Assembly (NCBI GenBank): GCA_025331565.1
Contig: JAFREQ010000076.1
Span: forward strand, 1,984,001 to 2,048,000
DNA length: 64,000 bases
DNA from: Holacanthus passer
Lineage: Eukaryota; Chordata; Actinopteri; Pomacanthidae
Direction of reading: 5' to 3'
Each line of letters opens with the position of its first letter. Positions within the stretch are counted from its first letter, which is position 1. The notes under the pieces are model-generated. The model had not been told where the DNA came from and ran no database searches. It worked only from the letters and a program-made list of their open reading frames with translations. Below are positions 48,501 through 53,854 of this stretch, in pieces. A program made the translations under genes and the position numbers.

Positions 48501-51339
48501 CCCTGACATTGACCTGGCTGGTTCTGCAAATCAATTTTCCTGGGTCAACCCATTTACACTGACCTTTGACACTGACAAAAGAAGGTCAAACCCCCAACTT
48601 CCTACCTCATTAGCCTAGCACTAACCACAAGTATCATGTAGAGCTTAACTTTGTTCTATTCCATAACAGTTTGGAGTCTTCTGAGTTTTTAGCCATGTCT
48701 GAAATCAGTCCCTCATTCAATGATATAGTATTTCTGACATGATAACAAGATTAAGAGTCTACAGTCCTGCTAGCAGCCCTGTGAGGCCATACTTGGCTGG
48801 TAATGCTAAAATGCTCATAATGACGATGCTAACATGCAAAACAGGTTACTGTGTTTACTATGACCACCATCACAACACAAAGTGCAACTCAGGCTGATGC
48901 GGATGTGAATGCTTCCCAGGTTTTTGGTCATAAACCAAACTATTGAACAGTGAGAAGTGAGAATTTGATCTGATGATGGCAGTTCCTCCAAGGTGAGATA
49001 TGATAAGTGAACTAAATTTCCTGCCGATCCATCTAATAGTTGTTGAGACATTTCACTCGAAACCACAAATGTGAATCCTGGCAGCGCGAGAGGAAAAGTT
49101 GGGGGATCACCAAAGTCATGGGGATTCATCCACTAGAGACCATGAACGTCCTTTCACAAATTTCAAGGCAATCCATCCAGTAGTTGCTGAGACACTTCAG
49201 TCTGGATCATTTGAGAGGGAGGGAGAGAGATTTTTTTCCACCAAAAAGGAAGTGATGACGACTTGTTCCAGCTGCTACATAGGAAATCCCACCCTCACCC
49301 ACTTCTCCTGTACTTTATTTCTGGTTGACACACTTGTATTCTTTCTTTATCATTCTCTTTCCATCTTTTGTATCTCCTTTCTTTCCCTCTATATGTCTTC
49401 ATCTCATCCATTAAAGCCCTTTTCCCCCTCTTTCTCTGTGTGACAGACTGAGGTTTCATCTCTTTTCCACCACAGATAAAAGGCAGTCTGTTCTCAGCCT
49501 AAACCAGCTCATCGATCTGTTGGTCTTTTTTTTTTTATTGAGACTGGTTTCTCAGCAGACAGACTCATCTTACGGAGGTCAAAGAATCCTTTCTTCTTAT
49601 CTTTCTATATATATAAGTACGTATATGTCAACATCTAAAATTTTTCAGATTAAGAATCCTCTTATAATTATTCCCCACATAAATATAGCCACAACTGCAA
49701 TGTGTTTGCTGCAATGACAACTGAGCTCATGTTGTTTTTAGCCACACTAGCAGCGTGGGTCTTGGAATGGCAATAGGCCGAACCTAAATATTACCTGTTA
49801 AACATCAGCATGTTCACATTTTTATTTCATTCAACATTTTAGCACACTTAAATTAGCATAAAGCTCAGTGCACTGCTTTAGAGCCTTAAAGAGCTGCTGG
49901 CTGGGTTGTAGAGTCTTAGTCTCGTTAACTACAGGAAGACATTTAATCAAAAGAAAACAGAAACAGAGGCATAAAAGTTCAATTAAACTAGGGTAAAGAT
50001 AAGATGTTAGTAAAGACATACATAAAGGCCAAAATAATATCATGACATGTTGAACTATGAGTAACGACAGTCCTTACAATTCATCCTGCTGTTTCTCTGG
50101 CTGGCTCTAATGTTAATTAGCTCTATTAGATGCACAGGGTAACTTCCAAATATGCTGCAGGATCAACTAGAAGACAAAAAGGGTCAACTGGAACACCACC
50201 AACTGTTACCGCCCTGTGCAGTTGGCAGAAATATGCATCACATCATCTTGTGGCGTGCATCCACGTCCTAGTGTGCATGCTGGTACGTACCCACTGATGA
50301 TACAAAACTGAGTCCCACTCATCAAAGCACTGATCTACCAGCTCCTCTAATGCGCAAAACTCCAGACACAAACTTTAAATCATTTACTCATACACACCAA
50401 AGTTACTCTGAATGTTTTAGCTAGCTGTGTTATGTCTGAATGTATGGCCTTACTCATACAGTGTCTCATATGAAATTCCTCTTTAGTTCGAAGAAGTACT
50501 TTTGAGGACAATTATTTTAAAAAACATAGCCAATAGTCTCTGAGCATCTCCAACTAGTGTAAACATAACTATTTGAAAATGTTCAGTCAGGTTTGATTAC
50601 CATAACAGAACTCAGGCAGTCACGAGTCATAGGTGACAGGCAGATTTGCCACCTAACCCACAACTCTACACCACACATTGGTTAATCAAAAGGCCTCATT
50701 AGTTACTAATCACATCATATTTACAGGATATTCCTCTTGGACAAAACCCAAGATTTGTCATGTAACTGGCCAAATAATCAATAGATAAATAATATGATAT
50801 TAAATATCAACACAAAAATACTGTCAGAGACTTCACTCTGTAAATACCAGTATATACATATTGGTCTATATATGTCTTGGTGTTTCAGACCAGCTAAATC
50901 CAGATCTCTGATAGTGTCAATTTCCTCTTTTGAGTAGAAAAGCAAGGGCTTACAGAGGCTGCTAAGCTGTTTTTACAGAACTGAATCCATCAAGAAAAAG
51001 CAGTTGTCCAAATGATGTGAAATGCCTTTGCTTTGTATCAGTGACAATTCAACAGGACTGTTTGAAAAGTCACCAGGCCACTTCAAACTAATGGGTTTTT
51101 TAGGGCAAAGGTCCTTCAGGATAAACATTAATGCATAATAGACCCACTTCTTCTCACTTCTTCTAAGGATCCTCCCTGTAAGCGTGGCATATAGCAATAC
51201 ACTTTCATCGTCTCAAATTAAAAAATAAAGCACACAAACATGCACAAGATCATTAGCTCATTAGCATTCAACAGTAGTTCTTACCTGAGTGCTGAGTGTT
51301 GCAGGGCTGATGGAACGACGTCTCTCTGTCTCGGTGGAT
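3707..51339 (-). CDS. akap13: AKAP13 (AKAP-Lbc), Rho guanine nucleotide exchange factor, C-terminal 30 exons
   Basis: This multi-exon gene encodes a Dbl-family exchange factor that in mammals activates RhoA and also acts as a scaffold for kinases. Thirty exons join with compatible phases into 1,413 codons plus a stop. Counting from the first exon here, I see the RRHSWGPGK block near residue 174, a C1 finger at 401-447, the DH domain at about 605-805, PH at about 820-947, LPRRAETFGGFDSHQM near 1070, a coiled coil at about 1175-1295, a Lys-rich tail, and the ending GEIFFC. The order, the exon content and several near-identical blocks (VIYELMQTE, QEKDQKYVFAM, GGNANV) match AKAP13 rather than the related ARHGEF2 or ARHGEF28. 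The frame at exon 1 is entered in phase 0 from an upstream exon. The N-terminal part with the PKA regulatory-subunit helix is not visible here. The family assignment rests on remembered human AKAP13 sequence, not on a search. Confidence 0.95.
3760..5511 (-). other. akap13 last intron, with CpG-rich patch and hairpin
   Basis: GT-AG intron of 1.75 kb. It holds a CpG-dense patch at about 3866-3985, unlike the AT-rich surroundings, including an 8-bp perfect stem at 3958-3965/3972-3979 with a 6-nt loop. No exon is recognised inside. Confidence 0.6.
5462..5511 (-). CDS. akap13: alternative akap13 C-terminus if the last intron is retained
   Basis: Reading through the exon 29 donor gives 16 extra residues beginning RESGEREGVDG and a TGA at 5464-5462. 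Nothing here resembles a known AKAP13 end, so this is probably intron. It is recorded because a simple ORF call would take it as the terminus. Confidence 0.2.
5512..5815 (-). CDS. akap13: akap13 window exon 29 (Ser-rich and Lys-rich tail)
   Basis: 304 nt, phase 0 in and 1 out. It encodes SDDSQFAGSSQSLELDPLEL, a Ser run, NQISKSLLQLAKNKSKEG and a Lys-rich run. The human counterpart is GLTKPKEKKEKKKKNKTSRS. The donor is ACAGCAG|GTAGAG. If the intron is retained, the frame runs 16 more codons to a TGA at 5462-5464. I prefer splicing because the next exon restores the conserved ending. Confidence 0.9.
6295..6474 (-). CDS. akap13: akap13 window exon 28 (coiled coil, second half)
   Basis: 180 nt, phase 0 in and out, 60 codons. 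It encodes LKQHKELEEEKQELQSKKEE and DLERLRDAQRKLERDREAV, continuing the coiled coil (human YDLERLRAAQKQLERE). The acceptor is CAACCACTGCAG and the donor is GAG|GTGAGC. Confidence 0.96.
6475..7808 (-). other. akap13 intron 27-28
   Basis: 1.3 kb, AT-rich. I see no exon or recognisable repeat inside it. Confidence 0.7.
7809..8081 (-). CDS. akap13: akap13 window exon 27 (coiled coil, first half)
   Basis: 273 nt, phase 0 in and out. It encodes VVQQDSFIEDQRQAL, SRPSSLIEQEKQRSLEKQRQ and EEKRRREREWELREKQL. The charged heptad-like region is the C-terminal coiled coil of AKAP13, which supports homo-oligomerisation in the human protein. It aligns almost residue by residue with human QQDSYIEDQKL and SRPSSLIEQEKQRSLEKQRQ. 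Confidence 0.97.
8317..8367 (-). CDS. akap13: akap13 window exon 26 (51-nt exon with GC donor)
   Basis: 51 nt, phase 0 in and out. It encodes QVLHSVSNLHLLLSTLQ, aligning with human QVVQSVVHLYELLSALQ between KRNSE and the QQDS(Y/F)IEDQ block. The acceptor CTCTCTTTTCCAACAG is strong. The donor reads CTACAG|GCAAGA, a GC rather than GT, with good flanking consensus as is typical of GC-AG introns. No GT nearby preserves the alignment. Confidence 0.88.
9030..9341 (+). mobile_element. dispersed repeat family A, copy 1 (internally deleted)
   Basis: It contains GGATTGCCATAAAATTCAAT, ATGATGAATCCTATTGACTT and a second degenerate unit (CTAGATGGATTGGCACAAAA), and ends TTTAGTCTTGTTTTAA. These are landmarks of a repeat frequent in percomorph fish. 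Four other copies are at 23763, 48744, 49741 and 57082. Confidence 0.65.
9759..9803 (-). CDS. akap13: akap13 window exon 25 (45-nt exon, GGNANV)
   Basis: 45 nt, phase 0 in and out. It encodes GGNANVLQLLKRNSE, matching human GGNANLVFMLKRNSE. The acceptor TTGTTTGTGTGCAG and the donor CGAG|GTAACA are near consensus. The symmetric phase would allow in-frame skipping. Confidence 0.95.
10711..10784 (-). CDS. akap13: akap13 window exon 24 (RRTESDS linker)
   Basis: 74 nt, phase 1 in and 0 out. It encodes GDRDESEDMAGDLRRTESDS then VLKK, matching human GDDGQDLRRTESDSGLKK. Only this third frame joins exons 23 and 25; the other open frames here are shadows. Confidence 0.93.
10785..12635 (-). other. akap13 intron 23-24
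   Basis: 1.85 kb. It holds the repeat relic at 11563-11730 and otherwise nothing recognisable. Confidence 0.7.
11563..11730 (+). mobile_element. partial copy of the GCTGCAACTAACAATTATTTT repeat
   Basis: It begins AGAGCTGCAACTAACAATTA and runs through GTCTGTAAATGTCAGAAAAG to ACCGACAACCCAAAG. It is the 5' half of the family whose fuller copy is at 61508-61764. It lies in the intron between exons 23 and 24. Confidence 0.6.
12636..12782 (-). CDS. akap13: akap13 window exon 23 (LPRRAETFGGFDSHQM)
   Basis: 147 nt, phase 1 in and 1 out. It encodes ETLQALVNGSLGGAM and then LPRRAETFGGFDSHQMHSS, an almost invariant block in AKAP13. A shorter RRAETF version occurs in ARHGEF2. The acceptor lies downstream of a TG-rich repeat (GTGTGTTTGTGTGTGACAG) and the donor is AAGA|GTAAGT. 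Confidence 0.96.
12786..12812 (+). repeat. CA-rich simple repeat at the exon 23 acceptor
   Basis: CACACACAAACACACACACACA. In the transcript it becomes the TG-rich tract directly before the CAG acceptor of exon 23. Confidence 0.85.
14667..15040 (+). mobile_element. dispersed teleost repeat, GGTCCAGTGTGT ends
   Basis: It starts AAGGTCCAGTGTGTGGGATT and ends CCCAACACTGTACCTTT, imperfect inverted termini about 375 bp apart. The interior landmarks AGTCCACCATGTTGCACCGC and CACTGGCTCTAGAGAGGGCC are very typical of a MITE-like repeat I recognise from percomorph fish. Confidence 0.75.
15920..16108 (-). CDS. akap13: akap13 window exon 22 (short helix and linker)
   Basis: 189 nt, phase 1 in and 1 out. 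It encodes LLKQKDTEIMSLLEEKVQLF and, at the end, VMKDALQE, matching human LHQKDQKILLLLEEKEMIF and LMKSAINEVE. The donor is GGAAG|GTAAGA. Confidence 0.95.
16230..16312 (-). CDS. akap13: akap13 window exon 21 (post-PH linker)
   Basis: 83 nt, phase 2 in and 1 out. It encodes EKDEDEGIPSETEDDKRQLE and then TKAKEMR, matching human RDEDEGIPSENEEEKKMLD. The acceptor is GTTGGATAG and the donor is GAGAG|GTAAGA. Confidence 0.95.
16444..16532 (-). mobile_element. fragment of the same AT-rich repeat family
   Basis: AATTAAATTATTAAATCAAT, then TTGACTGACAAAAATTTTGG, resembles the terminal section of the family at 61508-61764. The match is short and low in complexity, so the assignment is weak. Confidence 0.3.
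17309..17490 (-). CDS. akap13: akap13 window exon 20 (end of PH domain)
   Basis: 182 nt, phase 0 in and 2 out. It encodes DQRSTVISLQKLIVREVANE, ERGLFLITAG and SSKDERNTWMQLIQDAMQS. The ERNTWMQLI helix is the C-terminal PH helix with its invariant Trp. In AKAP13 and relatives this PH domain is reported to bind activated RhoA. The acceptor is CTCTCTGTAG and the donor is CCAT|GTAAGT. Confidence 0.97.
17500..17838 (+). repeat. purine-rich region upstream of exon 20
   Basis: About 340 nt, mostly A and G with many GGG runs on the plus strand. In the transcript it is a very long pyrimidine-rich stretch leading into the exon 20 acceptor. The 122-codon plus-strand frame at 17532-17900 is compositional. 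Confidence 0.85.
18871..19168 (+). repeat. long (GA)n purine tract
   Basis: About 300 nt of nearly pure GA repeats with occasional A, C or T interruptions, ending 17 nt short of the exon 19 donor. In the transcript it is (CU)n. The long Ser/Leu frame on the minus strand here is an artefact of the repeat. Mirror-repeat purine tracts like this can form triplex DNA. Confidence 0.95.
19187..19263 (-). CDS. akap13: akap13 window exon 19 (PH domain)
   Basis: 77 nt, phase 1 in and 0 out. It encodes VHALLLSDVFVFLQEKDQ and KYVFAML, nearly identical to human LLTDILVFLQEKDQKYIFASL. The donor is CTG|GTAGGA. A roughly 300-nt CU-repeat begins about 17 nt into the following intron. Confidence 0.96.
19413..19661 (-). 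CDS. akap13: akap13 window exon 18 (end of DH, start of PH)
   Basis: 249 nt, phase 1 in and 1 out. It encodes SQEDYDDLTESIRLVKEVI, AAVDSKVNEHEK, MDSKSIMMMKSGQIFARED and NSQGRLK. The first part is the last DH helix; the second opens the PH domain. It aligns to human LVKDVIGAVDSKV and DSKSIMRMKSGQMFAKEDL. The acceptor is TTTCAAACACAG and the donor is GAAGG|GTAAGA. Confidence 0.96.
19662..22764 (-). other. akap13 intron 17-18, inside the DH coding region
   Basis: 3.1 kb. I see nothing in it that I can name. The open frames at 20279-20915 have no recognisable content. Confidence 0.65.
22765..22882 (-). CDS. akap13: akap13 window exon 17 (DH domain, conserved region 3)
   Basis: 118 nt, phase 0 in and 1 out. 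It encodes KKMSSSIVRRLGIPECILLV and TQRITKYPVLIQRMLQHTK. The QRITKYPLL-type helix is the most conserved DH segment and forms the core of the Rho-binding face. The donor is CTAAAG|GTTAGC. Confidence 0.97.
23380..23505 (-). CDS. akap13: akap13 window exon 16 (DH domain)
   Basis: 126 nt, phase 0 in and out. It encodes MKRVYGRFCSRHNEAVNFYK and KDKRFKAFIK, matching human KTYGKFCGQHNQSVNYF and KDKRFQAFVK. It is a symmetric exon, but skipping it would break the DH fold. The acceptor TTCTGCTCTAG and donor CAAA|GTAAGA are near consensus. Confidence 0.96.
23763..23912 (-). mobile_element. dispersed repeat family A, copy 2 (partial)
   Basis: It reads ACAGTCTACAGCCATGCTAA, CAGCTCTGTGAGGCTGTACA and TTAGTTTAGCATGTTAG, in opposite orientation to copy 1. 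It abuts exon 15, starting only 34 nt past its donor. Confidence 0.6.
23946..24202 (-). CDS. akap13: akap13 window exon 15 (DH domain, conserved region 1)
   Basis: 257 nt, phase 1 in and 0 out. It encodes ELMQTEMHHVRTLRIMSEVY, FPALDELLELH and INRIGDILVSQ. The ExxHVRxL signature is the first helix of Dbl-homology domains, which contacts Rho and promotes nucleotide release. The acceptor is GTTTGCTCTTCAG and the donor is CCAG|GTTAGA. Confidence 0.97.
24736..24882 (-). CDS. akap13: akap13 window exon 14 (entry to DH domain)
   Basis: 147 nt, phase 1 in and 1 out. It encodes GTEMMDGQLMGEFEADSKE, LEADSWSLG and LVKRQDVIY, matching human GQLLGDFEIESKQLEAESWS and VVKRQEVIYELMQTE. The DH domain starts at its end, at VIYE. 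The acceptor is GTTGGTGCAG and the donor is CTATG|GTACAT. Confidence 0.96.
24994..25021 (+). repeat. (GT)14 microsatellite beside the exon 13 donor
   Basis: In the transcript it is (AC)14, starting six bases after the exon 13 junction, immediately after GTCAAT. Confidence 0.95.
25028..25140 (-). CDS. akap13: akap13 window exon 13 (STDSLN linker)
   Basis: 113 nt, phase 2 in and 1 out. It encodes YLSQSTDSLNRTNQVTESME and SLTDEG, matching human FLSHSTDSLNKISKV..STESLTDEG. The donor GAAG|GTCAATA is weak, and an (AC)14 repeat starts after its sixth base. Confidence 0.95.
25393..25418 (+). repeat. imperfect (CA)n microsatellite beside the exon 12 donor
   Basis: CATACACACACATACACACACACACACA. In the transcript it is TG-rich and starts about 11 nt after the exon 12 junction. 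Confidence 0.9.
25430..25577 (-). CDS. akap13: akap13 window exon 12 (linker, SLSKS type)
   Basis: 148 nt, phase 1 in and 2 out. It encodes RERPWSAILTPED, then NNLSKSLSISNIAG, matching human KERPRSAVLL and VSLSKSVSIQNITG. The donor is GCTGG|GTGAGC, and a TG-rich microsatellite starts about 11 nt downstream in the transcript. Confidence 0.94.
26023..26468 (+). mobile_element. dispersed repeat with CACTCAGTGGCCACTTTATTAG end
   Basis: The left end ACACTCAGTGGCCACTTTAT and the right end GTGTACCTAGTTAAGTGACC form diverged inverted repeats about 440 bp apart. This terminus is abundant in fish genomes. No intact transposase; the open frames inside are short. Confidence 0.75.
27122..27188 (-). CDS. 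akap13: akap13 window exon 11 (post-C1 linker)
   Basis: 67 nt, phase 0 in and 1 out. It encodes LPKQQFAVQDPSSFPTVTMR, corresponding to human SSLPTVIMRNK. The acceptor is TTTCTCTGGTCAG and the donor is CAAAT|GTGAGT. Confidence 0.92.
27301..27368 (-). CDS. akap13: akap13 window exon 10 (second half of C1 finger)
   Basis: 68 nt, phase 1 in and 0 out. It completes the zinc finger with CNASVHKGCRDSLPVC and ends AKVKMK, matching human CSAFVHKGCRESLASCAKVKMK. With exon 9 the ligand set is H-x12-C-x2-C-x11-C-x2-C-x4-H-x2-C-x6-C. The acceptor is TTTCTTTCCAG and the donor is AAG|GTAAAG. Confidence 0.95.
27369..29338 (-). other. akap13 intron 9-10, splitting the C1 finger
   Basis: 2.0 kb. It carries a short CA run near 27622. 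No exon or clear mobile element. Confidence 0.65.
29339..29498 (-). CDS. akap13: akap13 window exon 9 (Lys/Glu repeat and first half of C1 finger)
   Basis: 160 nt, phase 0 in and 1 out. It begins with EKDREKKEKEKDVKEKDKK and then NGHLFTPV. The zinc ligands follow: His401, Cys414 and Cys417 (the CFQC pair) and Cys429. C1 domains fold around two zinc ions. In AKAP13 the domain is thought not to bind phorbol ester, and its shortened loop here (11 residues between CxxC and the next Cys) fits that atypical class. The donor ACAC|GTAAGT is strong. Confidence 0.95.
29499..32621 (-). other. akap13 intron 8-9
   Basis: 3.1 kb. It holds the LINE-like tail at 31931-31990. No further exon seen. Confidence 0.65.
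31931..31990 (+). mobile_element. possible 3' tail of a non-LTR retrotransposon
   Basis: GTGAATTTCCCCACTGTGGG, then AATAAAGGTTTATCATATCT and TATCTTA, resembles the short 3' tails ending in simple tandem repeats that fish LINE-like elements leave behind. Only the tail is present. Confidence 0.4.
32622..32725 (-). CDS. akap13: akap13 window exon 8 (VSRTFSYLKNKM)
   Basis: 104 nt, phase 1 in and 0 out. It ends TKVSRTFSYLKNKMYKKTR, matching human TKVSRTFSYIKNKMSSSKK just before the C1 domain. The acceptor I chose is TATATCAG, because the phase-1 donor of exon 7 excludes the ACCAG three codons upstream. The donor is CCAGG|GTGAGG. Confidence 0.92.
32726..35145 (-). other. akap13 intron 7-8
   Basis: 2.4 kb. 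It holds the short TIR element at 34748-34896. An alternative human-like exon could be hidden here but I could not find one. Confidence 0.6.
34748..34896 (+). mobile_element. short TIR element (about 150 bp)
   Basis: The left end TTAAGGGATACTATGCAGGA and the right end GCATAGTGTCCCTTTAA are inverted repeats of about 17 bp with few mismatches. Size and termini fit a MITE. It lies in the intron between exons 7 and 8. Confidence 0.7.
35146..35271 (-). CDS. akap13: akap13 window exon 7 (basic and acidic linker, NAGNAG acceptor)
   Basis: 126 nt if the first AG is used, phase 1 in and 1 out. It encodes GRLRRKRRISFSFNLSPI followed by FIYGDSSSSDDEDNL. The acceptor is CCCAGCAG, so splicing at the second AG would start at 35268 and drop one Ala codon. 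The donor is TTGA|GTAAGT. I recall no clear human counterpart, so this may be a lineage-specific or alternatively used exon. Phase and frame are intact. Confidence 0.8.
36009..36111 (-). CDS. akap13: akap13 window exon 6 (PLTKS linker)
   Basis: 103 nt, phase 0 in and 1 out. It encodes a basic stretch (KSRRYRPLRNS) followed by LPLTKSVSMLAISQRDID, matching human SSPLTKSISLMTISHPGLD. The acceptor is TTTTACGCTCCAG and the donor is GATG|GTGAGT. Confidence 0.9.
36551..36588 (+). repeat. (GT)19 microsatellite beside the exon 5 donor
   Basis: In the akap13 transcript it is a CA repeat beginning 8 nt after the exon 5 donor GT. It is preceded by a TGTCTGTGTATG-type degenerate repeat at 36512-36550 on the plus strand. 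Confidence 0.95.
36597..36774 (-). CDS. akap13: akap13 window exon 5 (SLEGL / SLVSL linker)
   Basis: 178 nt, phase 2 in and 0 out. It encodes YSLEGLSGVQEEL and later RGSLVSLTEEQEEL, aligning with human SFSLEGL and DSLVSLSEEDLES. The donor CCCG|GTCAGC departs from consensus. Eight nucleotides further on lies a 38-nt CA repeat (see that feature). Confidence 0.92.
36775..39232 (-). other. akap13 intron 4-5
   Basis: 2.5 kb. No recognisable exon or transposon; a short CA run lies near 36949-36963. Confidence 0.65.
39233..39280 (-). CDS. akap13: akap13 window exon 4 (48-nt exon)
   Basis: 48 nt, phase 2 in and 2 out. It encodes STRSPGEGKPTFHRR, joining NQRS from exon 3 to SYSLEGL of exon 5. The product reads like human MNHRSSMRVLG..HRRSFSLEGL. 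The acceptor is GTCACTTGCAG and the donor is AGAAG|GTACTA, a weak donor. The 48-nt length is divisible by three, so skipping would preserve the frame. Confidence 0.85.
39521..40135 (+). mobile_element. long fold-back repeat (about 615 bp)
   Basis: The left arm TTAAAGGAATAATTTTGCAT and the right arm CCCAAAATATTGAAC are diverged inverted repeats that extend inward (CAAAGACTGGAAGCAGAGGG against CCCACAGTTTCCAATCTTAA). The pattern is typical of long fold-back DNA elements in percomorph fish. It lies in the intron between exons 3 and 4. Confidence 0.7.
41027..41397 (-). CDS. akap13: akap13 window exon 3 (phosphosite linker with poly-Gly)
   Basis: 371 nt, phase 0 in and 2 out, and the largest exon here. 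It carries CSSTDDTASV, an 11-Gly run (about residues 130-140), an acidic patch, then EVPRRSSLFRNSIRSLSP and RRHSWGPGKN. The last block is nearly identical to human AKAP13. It is an RRxS basophilic-kinase motif, and as far as I recall it is where PKA phosphorylation recruits 14-3-3 to AKAP-Lbc. The Gly run is not in the human sequence as I remember it. Confidence 0.93.
41398..43800 (-). other. akap13 intron 2-3
   Basis: 2.4 kb with nothing I can identify. The plus-strand frame at 42961-43242 has no recognisable domain. Confidence 0.65.
43801..43946 (-). CDS. akap13: akap13 window exon 2 (Ser-rich linker)
   Basis: 146 nt, phase 1 in and 0 out. The acceptor is TTTCTTTCAG and the donor is AGAAAG|GTCAGA. 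It encodes a Ser-rich stretch followed by HRDSGSDIESFLNAEPGYDS. This resembles the human AKAP13 segment with RESGSDSDLF just upstream of the STDDTAS block. It is probably disordered. Confidence 0.8.
48744..49208 (-). mobile_element. dispersed repeat family A, copy 3
   Basis: The longest copy. It runs from GTCTACAGTCCTGCTAGCAG through TTTTTGGTCATAAACCAAAC, two tandem units with ATCCATCTAATAGTTGTTGA and ATCCATCCAGTAGTTGCTGA, to ACACTTCAGTCTGGATCA. Confidence 0.7.
49741..49926 (+). mobile_element. dispersed repeat family A, copy 4 (deleted core)
   Basis: It starts with the same 13-nt terminus GCCACACTAGCAG seen at copy 5 and ends GTAGAGTCTTAGTCTCG. Between them is TGTTAAACATCAGCATGTTC. Most of the interior is missing. 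Confidence 0.6.
51285..51339 (-). CDS. akap13: akap13 window exon 1 (linker)
   Basis: 55 nt. The acceptor has a strong pyrimidine tract (CTTCCTGTTCCCCCTGTAG) and the donor is CTCAG|GTAAGA. It must leave in phase 1 to join exon 2, which sets the frame as IHRDRETSFHQPC. Another frame gives a more protein-like ETERRRSISPATL, but that frame leaves in phase 0 and cannot join exon 2. This is the most upstream exon I place with fair confidence. Confidence 0.6.
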
Positions 51340-53154
51340 CTACAGGGGGAACAGGAAGACACTGAATCAGCCTCAGCAACATGTGATCGTCACCCACAAA
51401 GAAATAATGATGCAGACCAGCGTGGCAGTTAGGAAGTGCTGCTCGGTACACAGGATGGGAGGCGACGATAAGACACTCTTTGTAACAGCAGACCTAAGAG
51501 TATTCATTGGATTTTGTAGCTACGCTCCAGCTCCATCTCCTAGAGGAACTGCTTGGAAAGATCTAACTTTGGTCTGTTTTCAGCCTTCAGAACTCACAGT
51601 CACACTGACACCAACTCAAACACACTCACATACACACACTGCCTGTCAGAGATCTGTGGTTGGTTCTAAACACACAACACTGGGGCTCTGCTTCCTCTGT
51701 GGTCTGAATGTCTATACAACAGCTGTGTGTGTGTGCGTGTGTGAGTGAGAGAGAGAGCTGGTTAAAGCTACAAAAGCCACAGGCGCCCCCCCTCCTCTTC
51801 GCATGCAACACAAAAGCTTCAACAGTTTGGCCGAAGCTTTGCAGATTTGACTGACAGCTCTGAATGTGAAGCTAACACAGACTCAGAGAAGCTCATTGTG
51901 TTTTAATGAACTCCATCAACGACTTGCAGATAAAGATGATGAGCTTTGATTTTGAATGCGTCCCTCATACAAACAGACAAAGTTAATACAGATTAATAAT
52001 CTACTAACACAGAATACCAAGATCAAGCTCTTCAGCAGAGACCGTCATTACACAAGTGTTGATTGAAAACATGGCTTTTCTTTTAGGGGTCAAGTGATTT
52101 GTGAACTGAGCTGAAGTTACTGTAATGGAGTATAAATGGTACCTCCTTAAAGATGTTCATGTTCTGTCCTTCTTCAATGGTGTGCTCCTTCCTTATTTCA
52201 TACTGTAACTTGTTTCTTCCCCTCCTTAATTCTTCCTATTTAACTCTTAACCCCAGTAAAGCCAGGTTAAGCCTGGCTCAGATCAACAGGCTTTAGTGCG
52301 GCCCTTTAAACTTGACTGTGTACGACTTGTACAAAGGAACACCCAGACGTAGTATAAACAGGCCCCTAATATAAAGGCCACAACAAAAACAAAGATGCTA
52401 TTGCACCGTAGGCCATCGTGTCGACTCTTCAGTTTCAGTCACACCATACTGATAGTGTATGCTCTACTTCCAGCAAATACAGGACCCTGTAGCTTCAGTG
52501 GAAGTGAACAGTCCTCTGTGTCTGGGATACTAAGAAATACTAGCATGCATATATGTTCTTTTGGTGTTTTTTGGTGTCTTGTTTGACATCATTAACGCAA
52601 AGGAAAACATGGAACAGTAGAAAGCAGCATGGAGGCCAGTGACAATGTTATGGTGGTGATGGTGGTTTTATAGCATTTACTTCAGTCTCTCTTTCAAACT
52701 TAATGCTGACTGCACGATGTCACGTTGCACGTTCTTCCTAGACAATAAGTAATGTTCAATGCGTCATAGCATCATGCCAGAAAAAGTGCAAACATTAGCG
52801 AATCCACCCGGGTGTCATGTTTCCATCACTGCTGATCAGAGCTGGAGCTCATAAATCCCAGTGACTACTGCACAGTCATTTGACTCGAGAATGAATAGCA
52901 ACTGTACTGAAGACAAAAGCCAGATGTTAGTGGGTGTTAGTGGGTTTTTGTCCAGTATGAAAGAGGTAAAAGATAAAAGTAGATATTTAATCTTCTGACT
53001 GAATGAGAGAGCAAAATAGCCGAGTTAAGACAGTACTGGAGTAAGAAAACGTGACTGCTACTTGATACTTAATGCGTATTCCCTTTCTTGCTGACAGTTA
53101 AATAAGATCAACACCACTTTGATGTGTGCCCATTAAACATGAAGCTTAAGCAGC

Positions 53155-53340
53155 TGATTATAGCTTAGCTTAGCATAAAGACTGTAAAACAGTGGTAAAC
53201 AGCTAGCTGGTTCTGTCCACTTTCAAGCACTTCTAAAGCTCACCAATTAATGTTTTATAATAATTAATAATGTTTAATACATGCAAAAACTAAAGTGTGA
53301 AAATGACAATTTGTGGTTCTACAGGAGGTTATGAAGTGGA
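53155..53340 (+). mobile_element. partial copy of the long fold-back repeat
   Basis: ATAGCTTAGCTTAGCATAAA, AACAGCTAGCTGGTTCTGTC and GTGTGAAAATGACAATTTGT match the same family as 39521-40135. The outer ends are missing. Confidence 0.6.
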
Positions 53341-53820
53341 GTAAAATCTTCATGAATTCAAAAAAATTCATGGCCTGACTTTTTTCAGCAATAGCCTTTC
53401 CATGTGTTTACATTCTGAAATTTCCTCTCCTCCTAGTAGTTTTCATTGGAGCGGAGGATTTAAAATTACTGACCTGCACTCTATAAGACAATGTCACAAA
53501 AACAAACACTGCCACAAATAAAAAGGGGAAAAGAAGTCAAAGCTAAAGTGAAGCACATACACTGAGAAAATAGAGAACAGAGACAGAAACAAAAACGACA
53601 CCAGTCAGGAGGTTAAAAACAAAATCAAAGACATAAGACAGAGGAGGACGAGTGAGTCCCAACCAAGCAGCAAGTTTGACCCTCCCAGAATGCTTTGGGG
53701 GTGCGGGGGCTGAGCTCAGTTTCTAAACAACTAAGCCTCAACTGTCCCAGAGCACACTACTGACAAGGCTGCTGAGATCCTGAGAAACACTGAGCTCTGT
53801 TGTCCAGGCCTGGGAGTGGT

Positions 53821-53821
<1 letters not shown>

Positions 53822-53852
<31 letters not shown>
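53822..53852 (+). repeat. (GT)15 microsatellite
   Basis: A pure GT run in non-coding DNA. Frames across it (53816-54162) are artefacts. Confidence 0.95.

Positions 53853-53854
<2 letters not shown>

Larger units (their letters stand above)
43947..51284 (-). other. akap13 intron 1-2 (largest in the window)
   Basis: 7.3 kb. It holds two family-A repeats (48744-49208, 49741-49926). No convincing exon, although the size leaves room for one or an internal promoter. Confidence 0.6.

Noticed and set aside
51285..51339. Reading exon 1 in the ETERRRSISPATL frame
   Set aside because: That frame leaves in phase 0 and would put exon 2 out of frame. The phase-1 frame joins cleanly.
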